Assembly: GCA_903840415.1 (NCBI GenBank)
Contig: CAIMFY010000013.1
Coordinates: forward strand, 1 to 59,180
From: an uncultured Opitutia bacterium
GTDB taxonomy: Bacteria > Verrucomicrobiota > Verrucomicrobiia > Opitutales > Opitutaceae
DNA: 59,180 bases
Direction: 5' to 3'
Part shown: piece after piece, positions 8,569-19,504 of the stretch
Layout of the letters: the number at the start of each line of letters is the position of its first letter
Position numbering within the stretch: the stretch's first letter is position 1
Program-made: the position numbers and the translations under genes
Notes under the pieces: model-generated
Seen by the model: the letters and a program-made list of their open reading frames with translations, nothing else
Database searches by the model: none
Told to the model about the DNA's origin: nothing

Positions 8569-11500
8569 ATGAAAACCCCCTGCTTCTCCTGCGTCGCCCT
8601 CGCCGCGTTGCTCATCATCGCGGCCGCACCGCTCCGCGCGCAAACCGCCGTGCCCACGACCGTGCCCACGACCGTGCCCGCGACCGGCGCGCCGGCCGGA
8701 ACCGCCGCGTTTTCCCAGCTGAAGAAGGGCGATGTCGCGCCTGAGTTCACCGTCTCAGGGCCGGAGGGCGCAACGCTCCAGCTTTCCGAACTCCGCGGAA
8801 AGATCGTCATCGTCGACGTCTCAGCCACGTGGTGCGGCCCGTGTCAGGCCGCGATGCCGAACAACGATCGCGTCTTCAAGAAATACGCCGATCAGGGCGT
8901 GGTGCTCGTCGGTGTGACCGCCGACGATACACGCTCCGCCTACGACGGCTGGGTGCAGCGCAACGCAGGGAAATACCAGTTCAAGATGTTCTTCGATCCT
9001 GCGGGGAAAGACGGCTGGAAGGATTCGATCTTCAACACCCAGTATCATGTCACGGGTTTCCCAACGATGTTCGTCATCGGCCGCGATGGCAAAATCTCCG
9101 AGACCGTTTCCGGTGGCGGTCCGGGCGACGATTACCGGCTCGAATACGCGGTGGCCCGCGCCGGTGCGAAAGTCGATCTCGCGAGCATCCCACCCGAGCC
9201 GAAAAAAGATCCGAACGGACCGAAGTCGATTCCCGCGATGACTAAGACTCCAGCTATGCCAGTGGCGAGGGCCGCGAGCACCGCGATGATCGGCATGGCG
9301 GCCCCGGCACCGAAAAGCGGCGGCTTCACCCCAGAGAAATTCGGCAGCGTCGCGCGCGGCGACATGGTGCCCGACTTCACTGTCACCGGCGTCGATGGCC
9401 AGTCCGTCAAGCTTTCGTCGTTCCGCGGCAAGACTCTTCTCATTCAATTCAACACCTCCAACGGCCCGCAGCCGTGGTTCGGAAAAATCGCCGCCACCTA
9501 CAAGGAGCAGGGGCTCACGGCGCTCGCCGTTTTCTCCGCCACCGAGCGCGACGCCTTCGACAAGTGGGTCGCCGCCAATCCCAATCCCGGCTTCGCCGTC
9601 GCCTGGGATCCGGCGGGCAAGGCCTGGGCGGAAAACGCCACCAACACCATCTTCGGCGTCGGCATGTATCCCGCCACCGCCGTGATCAAATCCGACGGCA
9701 CGCTCTGGACTGGCTTCATCGGCATGGGCGACAAGGTCGTCGCGATGACCTACTCGGCGCTCTCTCGCAATGGCATGAAACTCACCACCGAGCACATGGA
9801 CGCGCTCGTCGCCGCCGGTGGCGCCATGCGCGCCGCGGGTGGAGGTGGTGGCAGCGCGCCAGCCGCGACGATCGTGGCGAAGCCAGGGAGTTCAACTCCC
9901 GCTGCCGCGCGTCCTTCGCTCCTCGCCGCCGGCACCGTTGCACCGGATTTCGTGATGCGCGACATCAACGACAAGGAAGTCCACCTTTCGGATTTCAAGG
10001 GCAAGGTGGTCATCCTCGATTTCTGGGCCACGTGGTGCGGTCCTTGCATCGCCTCGATGCCGCACACGCAGGAACTCGCGAAGGAGTTCAAAGACCAGGG
10101 CGTCGTAGTGATCGCCTCGGGCACGAGCGACACGATCGCCGCGTTCAAGAAATGGATTCCAAGCAACCAGCCGAAGTTTCCCGAACTTCAGTTCGTCTTC
10201 GATCCGAACGAGCGCGGTTCCGCGACGTTTGAGGACCGTGCTGCCTCCAAACTTTACCATGTCTCGGGAATTCCGACCAAGTTCATCATCGGCCGGGATG
10301 GCAAGGTGCTCGCCGGGCTCGTCGGCTACGACAACGGAGATGTCCGCACCGAGGCTGTGCTCGCCAAGGCGGGCGTAAAAGTTGACGCCTCCGTGGTCGC
10401 CAAAGGTGAGGCGCAACTCAAGAACGATACTGAAGAAGCGGCCAAACAGGCAGCGGCTCCCGCCCGCCCGCCGTTCATGGAAAATTACGCCAAACTCGTC
10501 GCCGGCCAGCCCGTGCCCGATCTTGATTTGCAGACGGCCGACGGCCAGTCGGTGAAGTTGTCGTCCCTCATCAAGGGCAAGACGGCCATCTTCTCCATTA
10601 CCAGCGGGGGCGGTCTGCGGCCTGATGGCATGGTGGTCTACGAAAATTTCTCCCGCAAATATGCTGATCAAGGCGTGGTGGTTGTCGCTCTCTCTGCCTA
10701 CAGCTCGCGCGAGGATTTCGACAAGTGGCGCACCGCCAACACCGGCAAGTATAGTTTCCCCGTCTACTTCGATCCCGTCGGTCGTGGACCACAGCCGGCC
10801 AAGCCGATGGACGAGATGACGCTCGAGGAGAAGAAGGCCTTCGGCACCGCTCAGCGCGATCACATGGCCAAAGTCGCACCACTGGTATTTACCGGTGGTT
10901 CGATGGCGCCCGTGCCGCACGCCTATGTCATCGATGCGAAAGGTTGCATGGTCGGCATCTGCGTCGGCGGCGGATCGCAAGTCCCCGAAGCCATCGGCAA
11001 CCTCCTGCTTCGCGCCGGCATCAAGCTCGACTCCGCGGACATGCCGAAGAAAGTTTGGACTGCCGCGGAAACCAAGCCGGCCGCGCCGGAAGCGCGCGTG
11101 GAGATGCTCAAGATCGGCGCGCTCGCGCCCGACTTCCCCGCGACTGACGTCGATGGCAAGCCGGTCAAAATTTCGGATTACCGCGGCAAGGTCGTCATCC
11201 TCGATTTCTGGGCGACGTGGTGCGGTCCGTGCATCGCCTCGATGCCGCATACCAACGAAGTTGCCGCGCACTACAAGGATCAGGGCGTGGTCGTGCTCGC
11301 CTCCTGCACGAGCGATGGCCGCGCGGCCTTCGATGCTTGGGTAAAGAAGAACCAGGCCACCTATCCCGAAATGCATTTCTCACACGATCCGCAGGAGCGC
11401 GGCGCCGATCGCGCCTCCCACAAACTCTATGGCGTCGGCGGCATCCCGCAGCAGTTTATCATCGGCCGCGACGGCAAGGTGGCCGCCCTGTGCACCGGAT

Positions 11501-11610
11501 ACCTGAAGGGTGAAGTCATCCTCGAGGGCGCGCTGGCGCAAGCCGGCCTCAAGGTCGATCCCGCGATTGTCGAGAAGGCAAAAACTGATCTCGCCAAACG
11601 CGGACTCTAA
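8569..11610 (+). CDS. Secreted five-domain thioredoxin-fold protein
   Basis: A 1013-residue exported protein (signal peptide MKTPCFSCVALAALLIIAAA) made of five consecutive AhpC/TlpA-like thioredoxin domains. Domains 1, 3 and 5 have the redox motif WCGPC (W88, W489 and W884, each followed by C-G-P-C). Domains 2 and 4 keep the fold landmarks (PDFTVTGVDGQSVKL, PDLDLQTADGQSVKL) but have lost the cysteines: NTSNGPQPWF near residue 295 and ITSGGGLRPDG near 678. Active and inactive domains therefore alternate. The ATG at 8569 starts the signal peptide; an upstream GTG at 8521 would not. It probably reduces or isomerises exported proteins with electrons from DsbD. The large size and serial design are far from ordinary TlpA proteins of about 180 residues. 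Confidence 0.88.
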   Translation: MKTPCFSCVALAALLIIAAAPLRAQTAVPTTVPTTVPATGAPAGTAAFSQLKKGDVAPEFTVSGPEGATLQLSELRGKIVIVDVSATWCGPCQAAMPNNDRVFKKYADQGVVLVGVTADDTRSAYDGWVQRNAGKYQFKMFFDPAGKDGWKDSIFNTQYHVTGFPTMFVIGRDGKISETVSGGGPGDDYRLEYAVARAGAKVDLASIPPEPKKDPNGPKSIPAMTKTPAMPVARAASTAMIGMAAPAPKSGGFTPEKFGSVARGDMVPDFTVTGVDGQSVKLSSFRGKTLLIQFNTSNGPQPWFGKIAATYKEQGLTALAVFSATERDAFDKWVAANPNPGFAVAWDPAGKAWAENATNTIFGVGMYPATAVIKSDGTLWTGFIGMGDKVVAMTYSALSRNGMKLTTEHMDALVAAGGAMRAAGGGGGSAPAATIVAKPGSSTPAAARPSLLAAGTVAPDFVMRDINDKEVHLSDFKGKVVILDFWATWCGPCIASMPHTQELAKEFKDQGVVVIASGTSDTIAAFKKWIPSNQPKFPELQFVFDPNERGSATFEDRAASKLYHVSGIPTKFIIGRDGKVLAGLVGYDNGDVRTEAVLAKAGVKVDASVVAKGEAQLKNDTEEAAKQAAAPARPPFMENYAKLVAGQPVPDLDLQTADGQSVKLSSLIKGKTAIFSITSGGGLRPDGMVVYENFSRKYADQGVVVVALSAYSSREDFDKWRTANTGKYSFPVYFDPVGRGPQPAKPMDEMTLEEKKAFGTAQRDHMAKVAPLVFTGGSMAPVPHAYVIDAKGCMVGICVGGGSQVPEAIGNLLLRAGIKLDSADMPKKVWTAAETKPAAPEARVEMLKIGALAPDFPATDVDGKPVKISDYRGKVVILDFWATWCGPCIASMPHTNEVAAHYKDQGVVVLASCTSDGRAAFDAWVKKNQATYPEMHFSHDPQERGADRASHKLYGVGGIPQQFIIGRDGKVAALCTGYLKGEVILEGALAQAGLKVDPAIVEKAKTDLAKRGL
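8650..8685 (+). repeat. Three 12-base tandem repeats
   Basis: The unit GTGCCCACGACC occurs three times (last copy GTGCCCGCGACC). It encodes V-P-T-T repeats in the linker between the signal peptide and the first thioredoxin domain, so copy-number change would stay in frame and vary linker length. Confidence 0.8.
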
Positions 11611-11685
11611 AATCGCGCGAGGGCAGGCACCGGTGGTTGCTGATTCAGGTATCCTAGGGTTCTGTCTTTCGTCGAAAACATTCTC

Positions 11686-12966
11686 ATGAAAATGACACCC
11701 CTTGGTTTTTACCGCATTACCTTCGCCAGCTTGTGCATTGCAACGATCGTCTCGGCGCAAAACCCGGAGCCCAAGACTCCGGCCGCGCCCGCGAAAGTCG
11801 CGGTGCCGTTCCGCGAGGATTTCGCCAAACTCAAGGCCGGTGAACTCATGCCGGATTTCGCACTGCAAAATGTTGCCGGCCACCCGGCGAGGTTTTCCGA
11901 CTTTGCCGCGGGCAAAATCGTCGTCTTGGGGTTGTTTGGCGGCGATGCCGGCGGCGCCCCGGCGATCATGGCGCAGTGGGAACCGTTGTGGAAAAAATAC
12001 CAGGGAGCCGGCGTCGTGTTTCTCGGCATCGGCAGCTATATCAGCCGCGAAGAGTTTGATCAGTGGCGCACCAAGAACGCGGACAAGTTTTCCTTTCCGG
12101 TCGCCTTCGATCCGGTTGGAAAATATCCCGCCGCGCCCAAGCCGCGCGCGCAAATGACGCCAGACGAAATCAAGGCCGAGACCGCGCGCTACCGGGAATT
12201 TTTTGCCAAGACAATTTCGCAGCTGATCAGCGGAGTCACTGCACCGTATCCGACGACCATCGTGGTCGATGCCAACCGTAAACTCGTGGGTTGGACGAGC
12301 GGCACGCCGACGAATTACAACACCGCCCTCGCCAACCTCCTCCTCCGCGCCGGCGTGAAGCTCGCCGCCGCCGACATGCCTGATCGGATCTATACTCACG
12401 AGGAAACCAAGTCCAAACCACCCGCGGCGGCGGCGGGGGCGACGCGCACGGAGTTGCTCAAGGTCGGAGCCATCGCACCGGATTTCACCACCATCGACCT
12501 CGACGGCAAACCGGTTAAGCTCTCCGACTTTCGCGGCAAAGTCGTCGTGCTCGATTTTTGGGCGACGTGGTGCGGCCCGTGTATCGCCTCGATGCCACAC
12601 ACGAACGAGGTCGCCGCACACTACAAGGATCAGGATGTCGTCGTGCTGGGCTCCTGCACCAGCGACGCCCGCGCGGCTTTCGAAAAATGGGTGAAGGCGA
12701 ACCGCGAGAAATATCCTGACTTTATTTTCACCCACGATTCGGCGGAACGGACTTCCGCGAGCGTCTCCCAAAAACTATACGGCGTGAACGGCATTCCCCA
12801 GCAGTTCGTCATCGATCGCGAAGGCAAAATCGTCGCGCTCGTCAACGGTTACCTCAAGGGCGAGGTTCTCCTCGAAGGTGCACTTGCCCAAGCCGGCCTG
12901 AAAGTTGACCCGGCAATCGTCGCCCAAGCCAAGATCGATCAGGCGAAACGCGACGCCTCGCGGTAA
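11686..12966 (+). CDS. Secreted two-domain thioredoxin-fold protein
   Basis: A 426-residue exported protein (signal peptide around MKMTPLGFYRITFASLCIAT) with an inactive thioredoxin-like domain (PDFALQNVAGHPARFSDF; cysteines replaced in LFGGDAGGAPAIM) followed by an active one (W295-C296-G-P-C299). The pair closely matches domains 4 and 5 of the preceding gene: both active domains read WCGPCIASMPHTNEVAAHYK and both end in nearly the same YLKGEV(I/L)LEGALAQAGLKVD segment. This indicates duplication of a whole inactive-active unit. The gene lies 75 bases after its paralogue and 14 bases before the next thioredoxin gene, so the three are probably one transcript. Confidence 0.88.
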   Translation: MKMTPLGFYRITFASLCIATIVSAQNPEPKTPAAPAKVAVPFREDFAKLKAGELMPDFALQNVAGHPARFSDFAAGKIVVLGLFGGDAGGAPAIMAQWEPLWKKYQGAGVVFLGIGSYISREEFDQWRTKNADKFSFPVAFDPVGKYPAAPKPRAQMTPDEIKAETARYREFFAKTISQLISGVTAPYPTTIVVDANRKLVGWTSGTPTNYNTALANLLLRAGVKLAAADMPDRIYTHEETKSKPPAAAAGATRTELLKVGAIAPDFTTIDLDGKPVKLSDFRGKVVVLDFWATWCGPCIASMPHTNEVAAHYKDQDVVVLGSCTSDARAAFEKWVKANREKYPDFIFTHDSAERTSASVSQKLYGVNGIPQQFVIDREGKIVALVNGYLKGEVLLEGALAQAGLKVDPAIVAQAKIDQAKRDASR

Positions 12967-12980
12967 CCTCTCTTTCGTCT

Positions 12981-14180
12981 ATGAAAACTCGCCTCACCTC
13001 CCTTGTCGTCGCCGCAATGCTGGCAACCGTGCCTGCCAGAGTGTGCGCCCAACCTTCGGCCGCCTCGGCGGCCGACGCCGATTACGCAGCGTTTCAGGCG
13101 AGCCGAAAAATTGCTCCCCCGCCCGAGTTCAAAACCATGAGCCCGGCCGACAAGGCGCGCTGGACCGACTCGGTGCAGGTGAAGTTCGCCGCGGAAGGCG
13201 TCGCCTACTATGAAAGCCACCCCACCGATCCGCACCGCTGGGAAGTCGTGCAATACCTGGGCACGCTCTCGCCGAAGTTCATCAAGGAGATCGGGCCGAA
13301 CTTCGACACCGAAGGCGCCAAGGCGATCACCGTGGACGAGGCCGCCAAAGCCGCTTGGCAGGCGAAACTCGCCTCGCTCAAGCAGGCGATGAGCGTGGCC
13401 ACCGATGTGCCGCCCGGCCCGCGCGAAGAAACGGATTGGTCCGCGTTCGCCAAAACGTTCCGCGAGACCACCGCCGCGATGAAAGCCGGCCAGACTGTGG
13501 ATTGGGCGGCGTTTCGCCCGAAGTTCGATGCCCACGTGAAAAAATATCCGACGCTCGACACGCTGCTGATGCGACGCGCCGACGATTATCTCGGCGCGCT
13601 AAGTCGAAACGTCCCTGAGACCGCCACCGCGGAGTGGGCCTACCTCGCTGAACAATGTCCGAACTTGGCTCTGCGCGCCCACGCAGTCGACCAACTCAAA
13701 TTTGCCGAACGCATGAGCAAGCCGCTCGACATCGCATTTACCGCCGCCGACGGGCGCCCCGTCGACCTCGCGAAACTGCGCGGCAAAGTTGTGCTCGTGG
13801 ATTTCTGGGCCACGTGGTGCGGCCCGTGCAAGGCGGAGATTCCGAACGTGAAAAAAGTGTTCGCCGCCTATCACGACAAGGGCTTCGAAGTGGTCGGCAT
13901 CTCGCTCGAAAACGGCAAGCTTTCGCCGCAGGACACGCCCGAGCAGACGGTGGCGAAACTCGAAGCCGCGAAAAAAATCCTCCTCGATTTCACCACGCAG
14001 AACGAGATGCCCTGGCCGCAGCAGTTCGATGGTAAATTCTGGAAAAACGAAATCTCCACCCGCTTCAACATCGGGATGATCCCCGCGATGTTCCTGATCG
14101 ATCAAAACGGCAAAATCGTCTCGACCAATGCACGGGGTGAGAAGCTCGAGTCCGAGGTCAAAAGGCTGCTGAAACTCTGA
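12981..14180 (+). CDS. Secreted TlpA-like thioredoxin with helical N-terminal extension
   Basis: A 399-residue exported protein (MKTRLTSLVVAAMLATVPARVCA signal). Residues of about 30-245 are alpha-helical and unrecognised; the last 150 form a TlpA/AhpC-type thioredoxin domain with VVLVDFWATW279-C280-G-P-C283-KAEIPN and the cis-proline loop GMIPAMFLID. It belongs to the widespread TlpA disulfide-reductase group, often found beside TonB receptors in Bacteroidota and Verrucomicrobiota. It is the last of three consecutive thioredoxin-fold genes and differs from its two neighbours, so it is not part of the recent duplication. Confidence 0.85.
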   Translation: MKTRLTSLVVAAMLATVPARVCAQPSAASAADADYAAFQASRKIAPPPEFKTMSPADKARWTDSVQVKFAAEGVAYYESHPTDPHRWEVVQYLGTLSPKFIKEIGPNFDTEGAKAITVDEAAKAAWQAKLASLKQAMSVATDVPPGPREETDWSAFAKTFRETTAAMKAGQTVDWAAFRPKFDAHVKKYPTLDTLLMRRADDYLGALSRNVPETATAEWAYLAEQCPNLALRAHAVDQLKFAERMSKPLDIAFTAADGRPVDLAKLRGKVVLVDFWATWCGPCKAEIPNVKKVFAAYHDKGFEVVGISLENGKLSPQDTPEQTVAKLEAAKKILLDFTTQNEMPWPQQFDGKFWKNEISTRFNIGMIPAMFLIDQNGKIVSTNARGEKLESEVKRLLKL

Positions 14181-14210
14181 TGTCGGGTCAGCCTTTTAGT
14201 CCTTTCAGCT

Positions 14211-14231
14211 GATGGAGGCGCCGGCTCCATC
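14211..14231. terminator. Stem-loop after the thioredoxin gene cluster
   Basis: Perfect 7-base arms GATGGAG and CTCCATC enclose a 7-base loop, 31 bases after the thioredoxin gene stop. No T-run follows. It may end the receptor/thioredoxin transcript or act in the leader of the next gene. Confidence 0.4.
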
Positions 14232-14240
14232 GGTGGTAGA

Positions 14241-15698
<1,458 letters not shown>

Positions 15699-15755
15699 AA
15701 TTGCACCACTCCGCCACTCTGCCGCGGCTGGATTATTTTTTAACGCGTCACCGAA

Positions 15756-17081
15756 TCAGACGAGCGGCGTGACACCGGGCGCGGCGATTTCGACCACGGG
15801 AGCGGCGCCCCACGCATAAGCCGGCGGCGTGAGATCGAGCTTCGACGCGCCGAGTAGCCACTGATAGCTGACCTCGCGGCCAGTGTAGGCGGACACCCGG
15901 CCAAGGATCGCAGTGAGCGTCGTCTCTGCGATGCGACGGCCCTCGTTGAGCGGCGTGCCGGCGCGGATACTCCGGATGAGGTCGACGTGCTCCACGTCGT
16001 AGGGATTCTTCATTTCTTTCTTTCCGGCGAACTCCCAGGCCTTCTCGCCCGTGATTTTTCCGGAGGGATCGGCGGCGCCGCGCGTGCCGATCAGCCGTTC
16101 CGACACCCGATTCGAGGCGCCGGGTGCCTGCCGGCAGAAACTCTGCACGCGGGCGCCATTCGCATACTCATACTCGATCGAGAAGTGGTCGAAGGCGTTG
16201 CCGTATTTCGGATCGGTGCGGCTCTGGCGACCGCCCATGCCGAGTGCTTTCACCGGCGGGCCGCCAAACGCCCAGTTCATGACGTCGAGGTTGTGGCAGT
16301 GCTGTTCGACAATGTGATCGCCGCTGAGCCAGGTGAAATAAAGCCAGTTGCGGATTTGGTATTCCATCTCACTCCACTGCGTCGGATGGCCGCGGTGCCA
16401 GAGGCCGCCTTGCATCCAATAGCATTGGCCGCCGACAATTTCGCCGATCGCACCGTCCTTGATGCGCGCCATCGTCTCCAGATAATCGACGGAGTGGCGG
16501 CGCTGCGTGCCGGTGACGAACGCCAGCTTTTTCTGTGCGGCGATGTCCGCGAGTTGCATGACGAGCCGCACGCCAGCCGGATCGACGGCGACGGGTTTTT
16601 CGGCGAAGACGTGCAGTCCTTTCTCAAACGCCGCCTTCAGGTGCATCGGTCGGAAATGCGGCGGCGTGGCCAGCAGCACGAGGTCGATTCCGGAGTTCAT
16701 GACTTGTTGGTAGGCATCGAAGCCCGAGAAGCAGCGTTCGCGCGGCACCGAAAATTGATCAGCGGCGAGCGGCGGCAGCGGGGTCCGGCCCTTGGTGCCC
16801 TCGGTGAAATCCTTCAACGCGGCATCGACACAGTCGGGAAACACGTCGCCCATCGCGACGAGTTGCACCGACGGATCGGCAGCGAGGCAGTTGCGCACCG
16901 CGCCGGTGCCGCGTCCGCCGCAGCCGACGAGACCGATCTTGATGCGGTCGGTGCCGGCAGCGAAGGCGGGCGTGATGCCACCGATGAAAGGCAGCGCGGA
17001 GAACGCAGCGCCGGCCTTGATAAAATCGCGACGCGTGAAATTCGGCGCGACCGCGGTGGAGTTGGCGAGGACGTCAGACAT
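15756..17081 (-). CDS. Gfo/Idh/MocA-family oxidoreductase, Tat-exported
   Basis: A 441-residue NAD(P)-dependent oxidoreductase. A twin-arginine signal is clear (FTRRDFIKAGAAFSALP, RR at 17-18), so it should be exported folded. The Rossmann motif GLVGCGGRGTGAV begins near residue 50, and EKPVAVDPAGVRLV carries the conserved EKP lysine. Such proteins, abundant in Planctomycetes and Verrucomicrobia, act on sugars or inositol-like substrates; this substrate is unknown. The frame is open far upstream (to 18692), but that region is antisense to the tryptophanase gene and has no homology, so the start at 17081 before the Tat motif is chosen. It is divergent from tnaA across a 255-base region. Confidence 0.9.
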   Translation of the reverse strand: MSDVLANSTAVAPNFTRRDFIKAGAAFSALPFIGGITPAFAAGTDRIKIGLVGCGGRGTGAVRNCLAADPSVQLVAMGDVFPDCVDAALKDFTEGTKGRTPLPPLAADQFSVPRERCFSGFDAYQQVMNSGIDLVLLATPPHFRPMHLKAAFEKGLHVFAEKPVAVDPAGVRLVMQLADIAAQKKLAFVTGTQRRHSVDYLETMARIKDGAIGEIVGGQCYWMQGGLWHRGHPTQWSEMEYQIRNWLYFTWLSGDHIVEQHCHNLDVMNWAFGGPPVKALGMGGRQSRTDPKYGNAFDHFSIEYEYANGARVQSFCRQAPGASNRVSERLIGTRGAADPSGKITGEKAWEFAGKKEMKNPYDVEHVDLIRSIRAGTPLNEGRRIAETTLTAILGRVSAYTGREVSYQWLLGASKLDLTPPAYAWGAAPVVEIAAPGVTPLV

Positions 17082-17153
17082 GGCGGGGTGGAGTTTTTTT
17101 GAGGGTTCGAGTGTGACGGGGAAAAATTCGACCGACCTGCGCCACCGGGTTGG

Positions 17154-17191
17154 TGCCGCGCAAACCGCCGCTACCTTGGTTTGGCGCGGCA
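17154..17191. promoter_or_regulatory. Large stem-loop between divergent oxidoreductase and tryptophanase genes
   Basis: TGCCGCGCAAACC (17154-17166) and GGTTTGGCGCGGCA (17178-17191) pair along 13 bases with a single bulged base around an 11-base loop. The site sits between two divergent starts, where a terminator is not expected. It may be an operator or a leader-RNA structure. AATTCGACCG also occurs twice in this intergenic region. Confidence 0.45.
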
Positions 17192-17336
17192 AGGCGTTCA
17201 ATGACGGAACGCGTTTTTGCGCGATTATCAGAACAATGAATCGACGGCAGTGAAGCGCGTCGGGCACGGCTCGCGCGGCGGAGTTTCCTGATGTTTGGAA
17301 GTTGGCGGGGTGGAATTCGACCGGCAGAATCCGGGC

Positions 17337-18737
17337 ATGAAAACCCCGTCGCCGTTTCATACCATCATCGAGCCGTTTCGGATCAAGTCGGTCGAGCCGG
17401 TGAAATTCACGACGCCGGAGGAGCGCGCCGCCAAACTCGCCGCGGCGGGGTGGAACCCGTTTCTGCTGCGCGCGGAGGACGTGTTGATCGATCTGCTCAC
17501 CGACTCCGGCACCGGCGCGATGTCGAAGCACCAATGGGCAGGCATGATGCGCGGCGACGAAAGCTACGCGGGCGCGGAATCTTTCTACCGCTTCGAAGCC
17601 GCGGTGCGCGACATCACCGGACTGCGCCACGTGTTGCCGACGCACCAAGGTCGCGCCGCGGAGCGCATCCTGTTCACGACCGTGCTGAAGCCGGGCGACA
17701 TCGTGCCGAACAACACCCACTTCGACACCACGCGCGCCAACATCGAGGCGCGCGGCGCGATCGCGCTCGATCTGCCGGTGCCCGAGGCACGCCAGCCGCG
17801 GCTCCGCGCACCGTTCAAGGGCAACATCGATCTCGCCGCGCTTGAACGCTGCCTCGCGGAAAACCCGGGCCGGGTGCCGCTGGCGATGATCACGGTCACA
17901 AATAATTCCGGCGGCGGACAACCGGTGTCGCTCGCCAACCTCCGCGGTGCGCGGGAAATTTGCGCGCGCCACGGCGTGCCACTCTTTCTTGACTGCTGTC
18001 GCTTCGCCGAAAACGCGTGGTTCATCAAGCAGCGCGAGGTCGGCTACGCGGATCGATCGCCGCTGGCGATTGCGCGGGAGATGTTCGCCTGCGTGGACGG
18101 TGCCACGATGAGCGCCAAGAAGGACGGCATGGCCAACATCGGCGGCTTCCTCGCACTCAACGACGAGATGTGGACGACGCGCGCGAAGAACAACCTCATC
18201 CTGACCGAGGGCTTCCCGACCTACGGCGGACTCGCCGGCTACGATCTCGAGGCGATTGCGGTCGGATTCTACGAAGCCCTCGACGAGGACTATCTTCGCT
18301 ACCGGATCCGCTCGATCGAATACCTCGGCGATCTGCTCGTGAAAAACGGCGTGCCGATCATTGAGCCGACAGGCGGGCACGCGGTCTATCTCGACGCACG
18401 CCAGTTGCTGCCGCATGTGCCGGGATCGGAATTTCCGGCGTGGGCGCTGTCCTGCGCGCTCTACCTCGCCGGCGGTGTTCGCGGCGTCGAGATCGGATCG
18501 GTGATGTTTGGGCGCCAACCCGACGGCACGGAAAAGCCGCCGGCGATGGAGCTGGTGCGGCTCGCGTTTCCGCGGCGCGTTTACACCCAGAGCCATGTGG
18601 ACTACCTTGGCGAAGTGTTGCTGCACGTACACGGCCGGCGCGAAAAAATCCGTGGGCTCCGAATGACCCAGGCGCCCGAGGTGCTGCGGCATTTCACCGC
18701 GCGTTTCGAACCGATCGCGCCGAGACTGTTCGCGTAA
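17337..18737 (+). CDS. tnaA: Tryptophanase
   Basis: A PLP lyase that converts L-tryptophan to indole, pyruvate and ammonia. The 466-residue length matches E. coli TnaA (471). The PLP lysine is K262 in [14 protein letters not shown]. At the specificity positions it has tryptophanase residues: D130 in HFDTTR (Asp137 in TnaA), I386 in GVEIG (Ile396) and H452 in VLRHFTARF (His463). The neighbouring tpl product has Thr, Arg and Phe at these sites. The frame extends 14 codons upstream, but [20 protein letters not shown] at 17337 matches the family N-terminus. No TnaC-like leader peptide or TnaB permease is visible nearby. Confidence 0.87.
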   Translation: MKTPSPFHTIIEPFRIKSVEPVKFTTPEERAAKLAAAGWNPFLLRAEDVLIDLLTDSGTGAMSKHQWAGMMRGDESYAGAESFYRFEAAVRDITGLRHVLPTHQGRAAERILFTTVLKPGDIVPNNTHFDTTRANIEARGAIALDLPVPEARQPRLRAPFKGNIDLAALERCLAENPGRVPLAMITVTNNSGGGQPVSLANLRGAREICARHGVPLFLDCCRFAENAWFIKQREVGYADRSPLAIAREMFACVDGATMSAKKDGMANIGGFLALNDEMWTTRAKNNLILTEGFPTYGGLAGYDLEAIAVGFYEALDEDYLRYRIRSIEYLGDLLVKNGVPIIEPTGGHAVYLDARQLLPHVPGSEFPAWALSCALYLAGGVRGVEIGSVMFGRQPDGTEKPPAMELVRLAFPRRVYTQSHVDYLGEVLLHVHGRREKIRGLRMTQAPEVLRHFTARFEPIAPRLFA

Positions 18738-18777
18738 AGGCCACGGGACGCGGACCGGGGCGCGCTGGTGCGCCGGC

Positions 18778-19395
18778 TCAGAGTTTCAAGCCGGCTTGGT
18801 TGAGCGCCCGATCCAGACCGGATTCGGTTGTCGGACCGGCTCCGACTCCAGAATAGAGAATTTTTCCTTCCCGATCGACGAGGTAGAAAGTCGGGATGCC
18901 GGAGACGGAGTAAAGGTGCTTGGCAATGTTTTCCGGAGCCCGGCCGGCGGGATCGAAAACCTTCAGATAGGATGTCTTCACCTCGGGGCTCACCTGCCAG
19001 CCATCGAATTTCTGCTTTGTATCCCACACGCAAACGCCGAGGACGACGAGGCCCTTCGCGCCGAACTTTTGGTGGATCTTCTCCATGTGCGGCATGGTGA
19101 CCTTGCAAGGGCCACACCACGTCGCCCAAAAATCGACGAGCACGAGCTGGCCACGAAAATCGGAAAGCTTCACCGGTTTGCCGTCAGGGGCGTAGGCAGT
19201 GAAGTCGGGGGCGGTCGTGCCGGCAGCGAGCAGGGGTGGGCGCGCGGGTGCGGTGGCGGCCCGTACCACGACGTTGACGAGGCAGACCAAGCCAAGAGTG
19301 ACGGCAGCAAATGCCGGGACAAAATAACGGGGCCGAATGCTGATCGAGGCAACGGCTTCAACAGCCGGAAGAAAATATCGATAACGGAAGCTCAT
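18778..19395 (-). CDS. Membrane-anchored TlpA-like thioredoxin
   Basis: A 205-residue protein with an uncleaved-looking N-terminal membrane helix (about 25-46, YFVPAFAAVTLGLVCLVNVV) and one TlpA-type thioredoxin domain: PDFTAYAPDGKPVKLSDFRG, then W93-C94-G-P-C97-KVTMPHMEK and the cis-proline loop VSGIPTFYLVD. It probably reduces periplasmic disulfides using DsbD. It is convergent with tnaA (40 bases between stops) and divergent from an aldo/keto reductase gene. It is the fourth thioredoxin-fold gene within 11 kb, but is not in the receptor transcript. Confidence 0.88.
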   Translation of the reverse strand: MSFRYRYFLPAVEAVASISIRPRYFVPAFAAVTLGLVCLVNVVVRAATAPARPPLLAAGTTAPDFTAYAPDGKPVKLSDFRGQLVLVDFWATWCGPCKVTMPHMEKIHQKFGAKGLVVLGVCVWDTKQKFDGWQVSPEVKTSYLKVFDPAGRAPENIAKHLYSVSGIPTFYLVDREGKILYSGVGAGPTTESGLDRALNQAGLKL

Positions 19396-19504
19396 CGAGG
19401 GGGTGGTTGAGGTTCAAAGTATCGTGCCGTCATCTTGCTTCAGCGCAAGCCCACCGCGGCGGCTGCGCTTGCCTCATCCGGCACCGAGTGCACGCTGCGC
19501 GGCG

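Noticed and set aside
9892-11376. 494-codon open frame on the minus strand
   Set aside because: It lies opposite the five-domain thioredoxin gene, whose plus-strand reading has clear domains; the antisense product resembles no family.
17082-18692. Upstream extension of the Gfo/Idh frame by more than 500 codons
   Set aside because: It is antisense to the tryptophanase gene, rich in Arg/His/Val as expected of a GC-rich shadow, and would bury the Tat signal.
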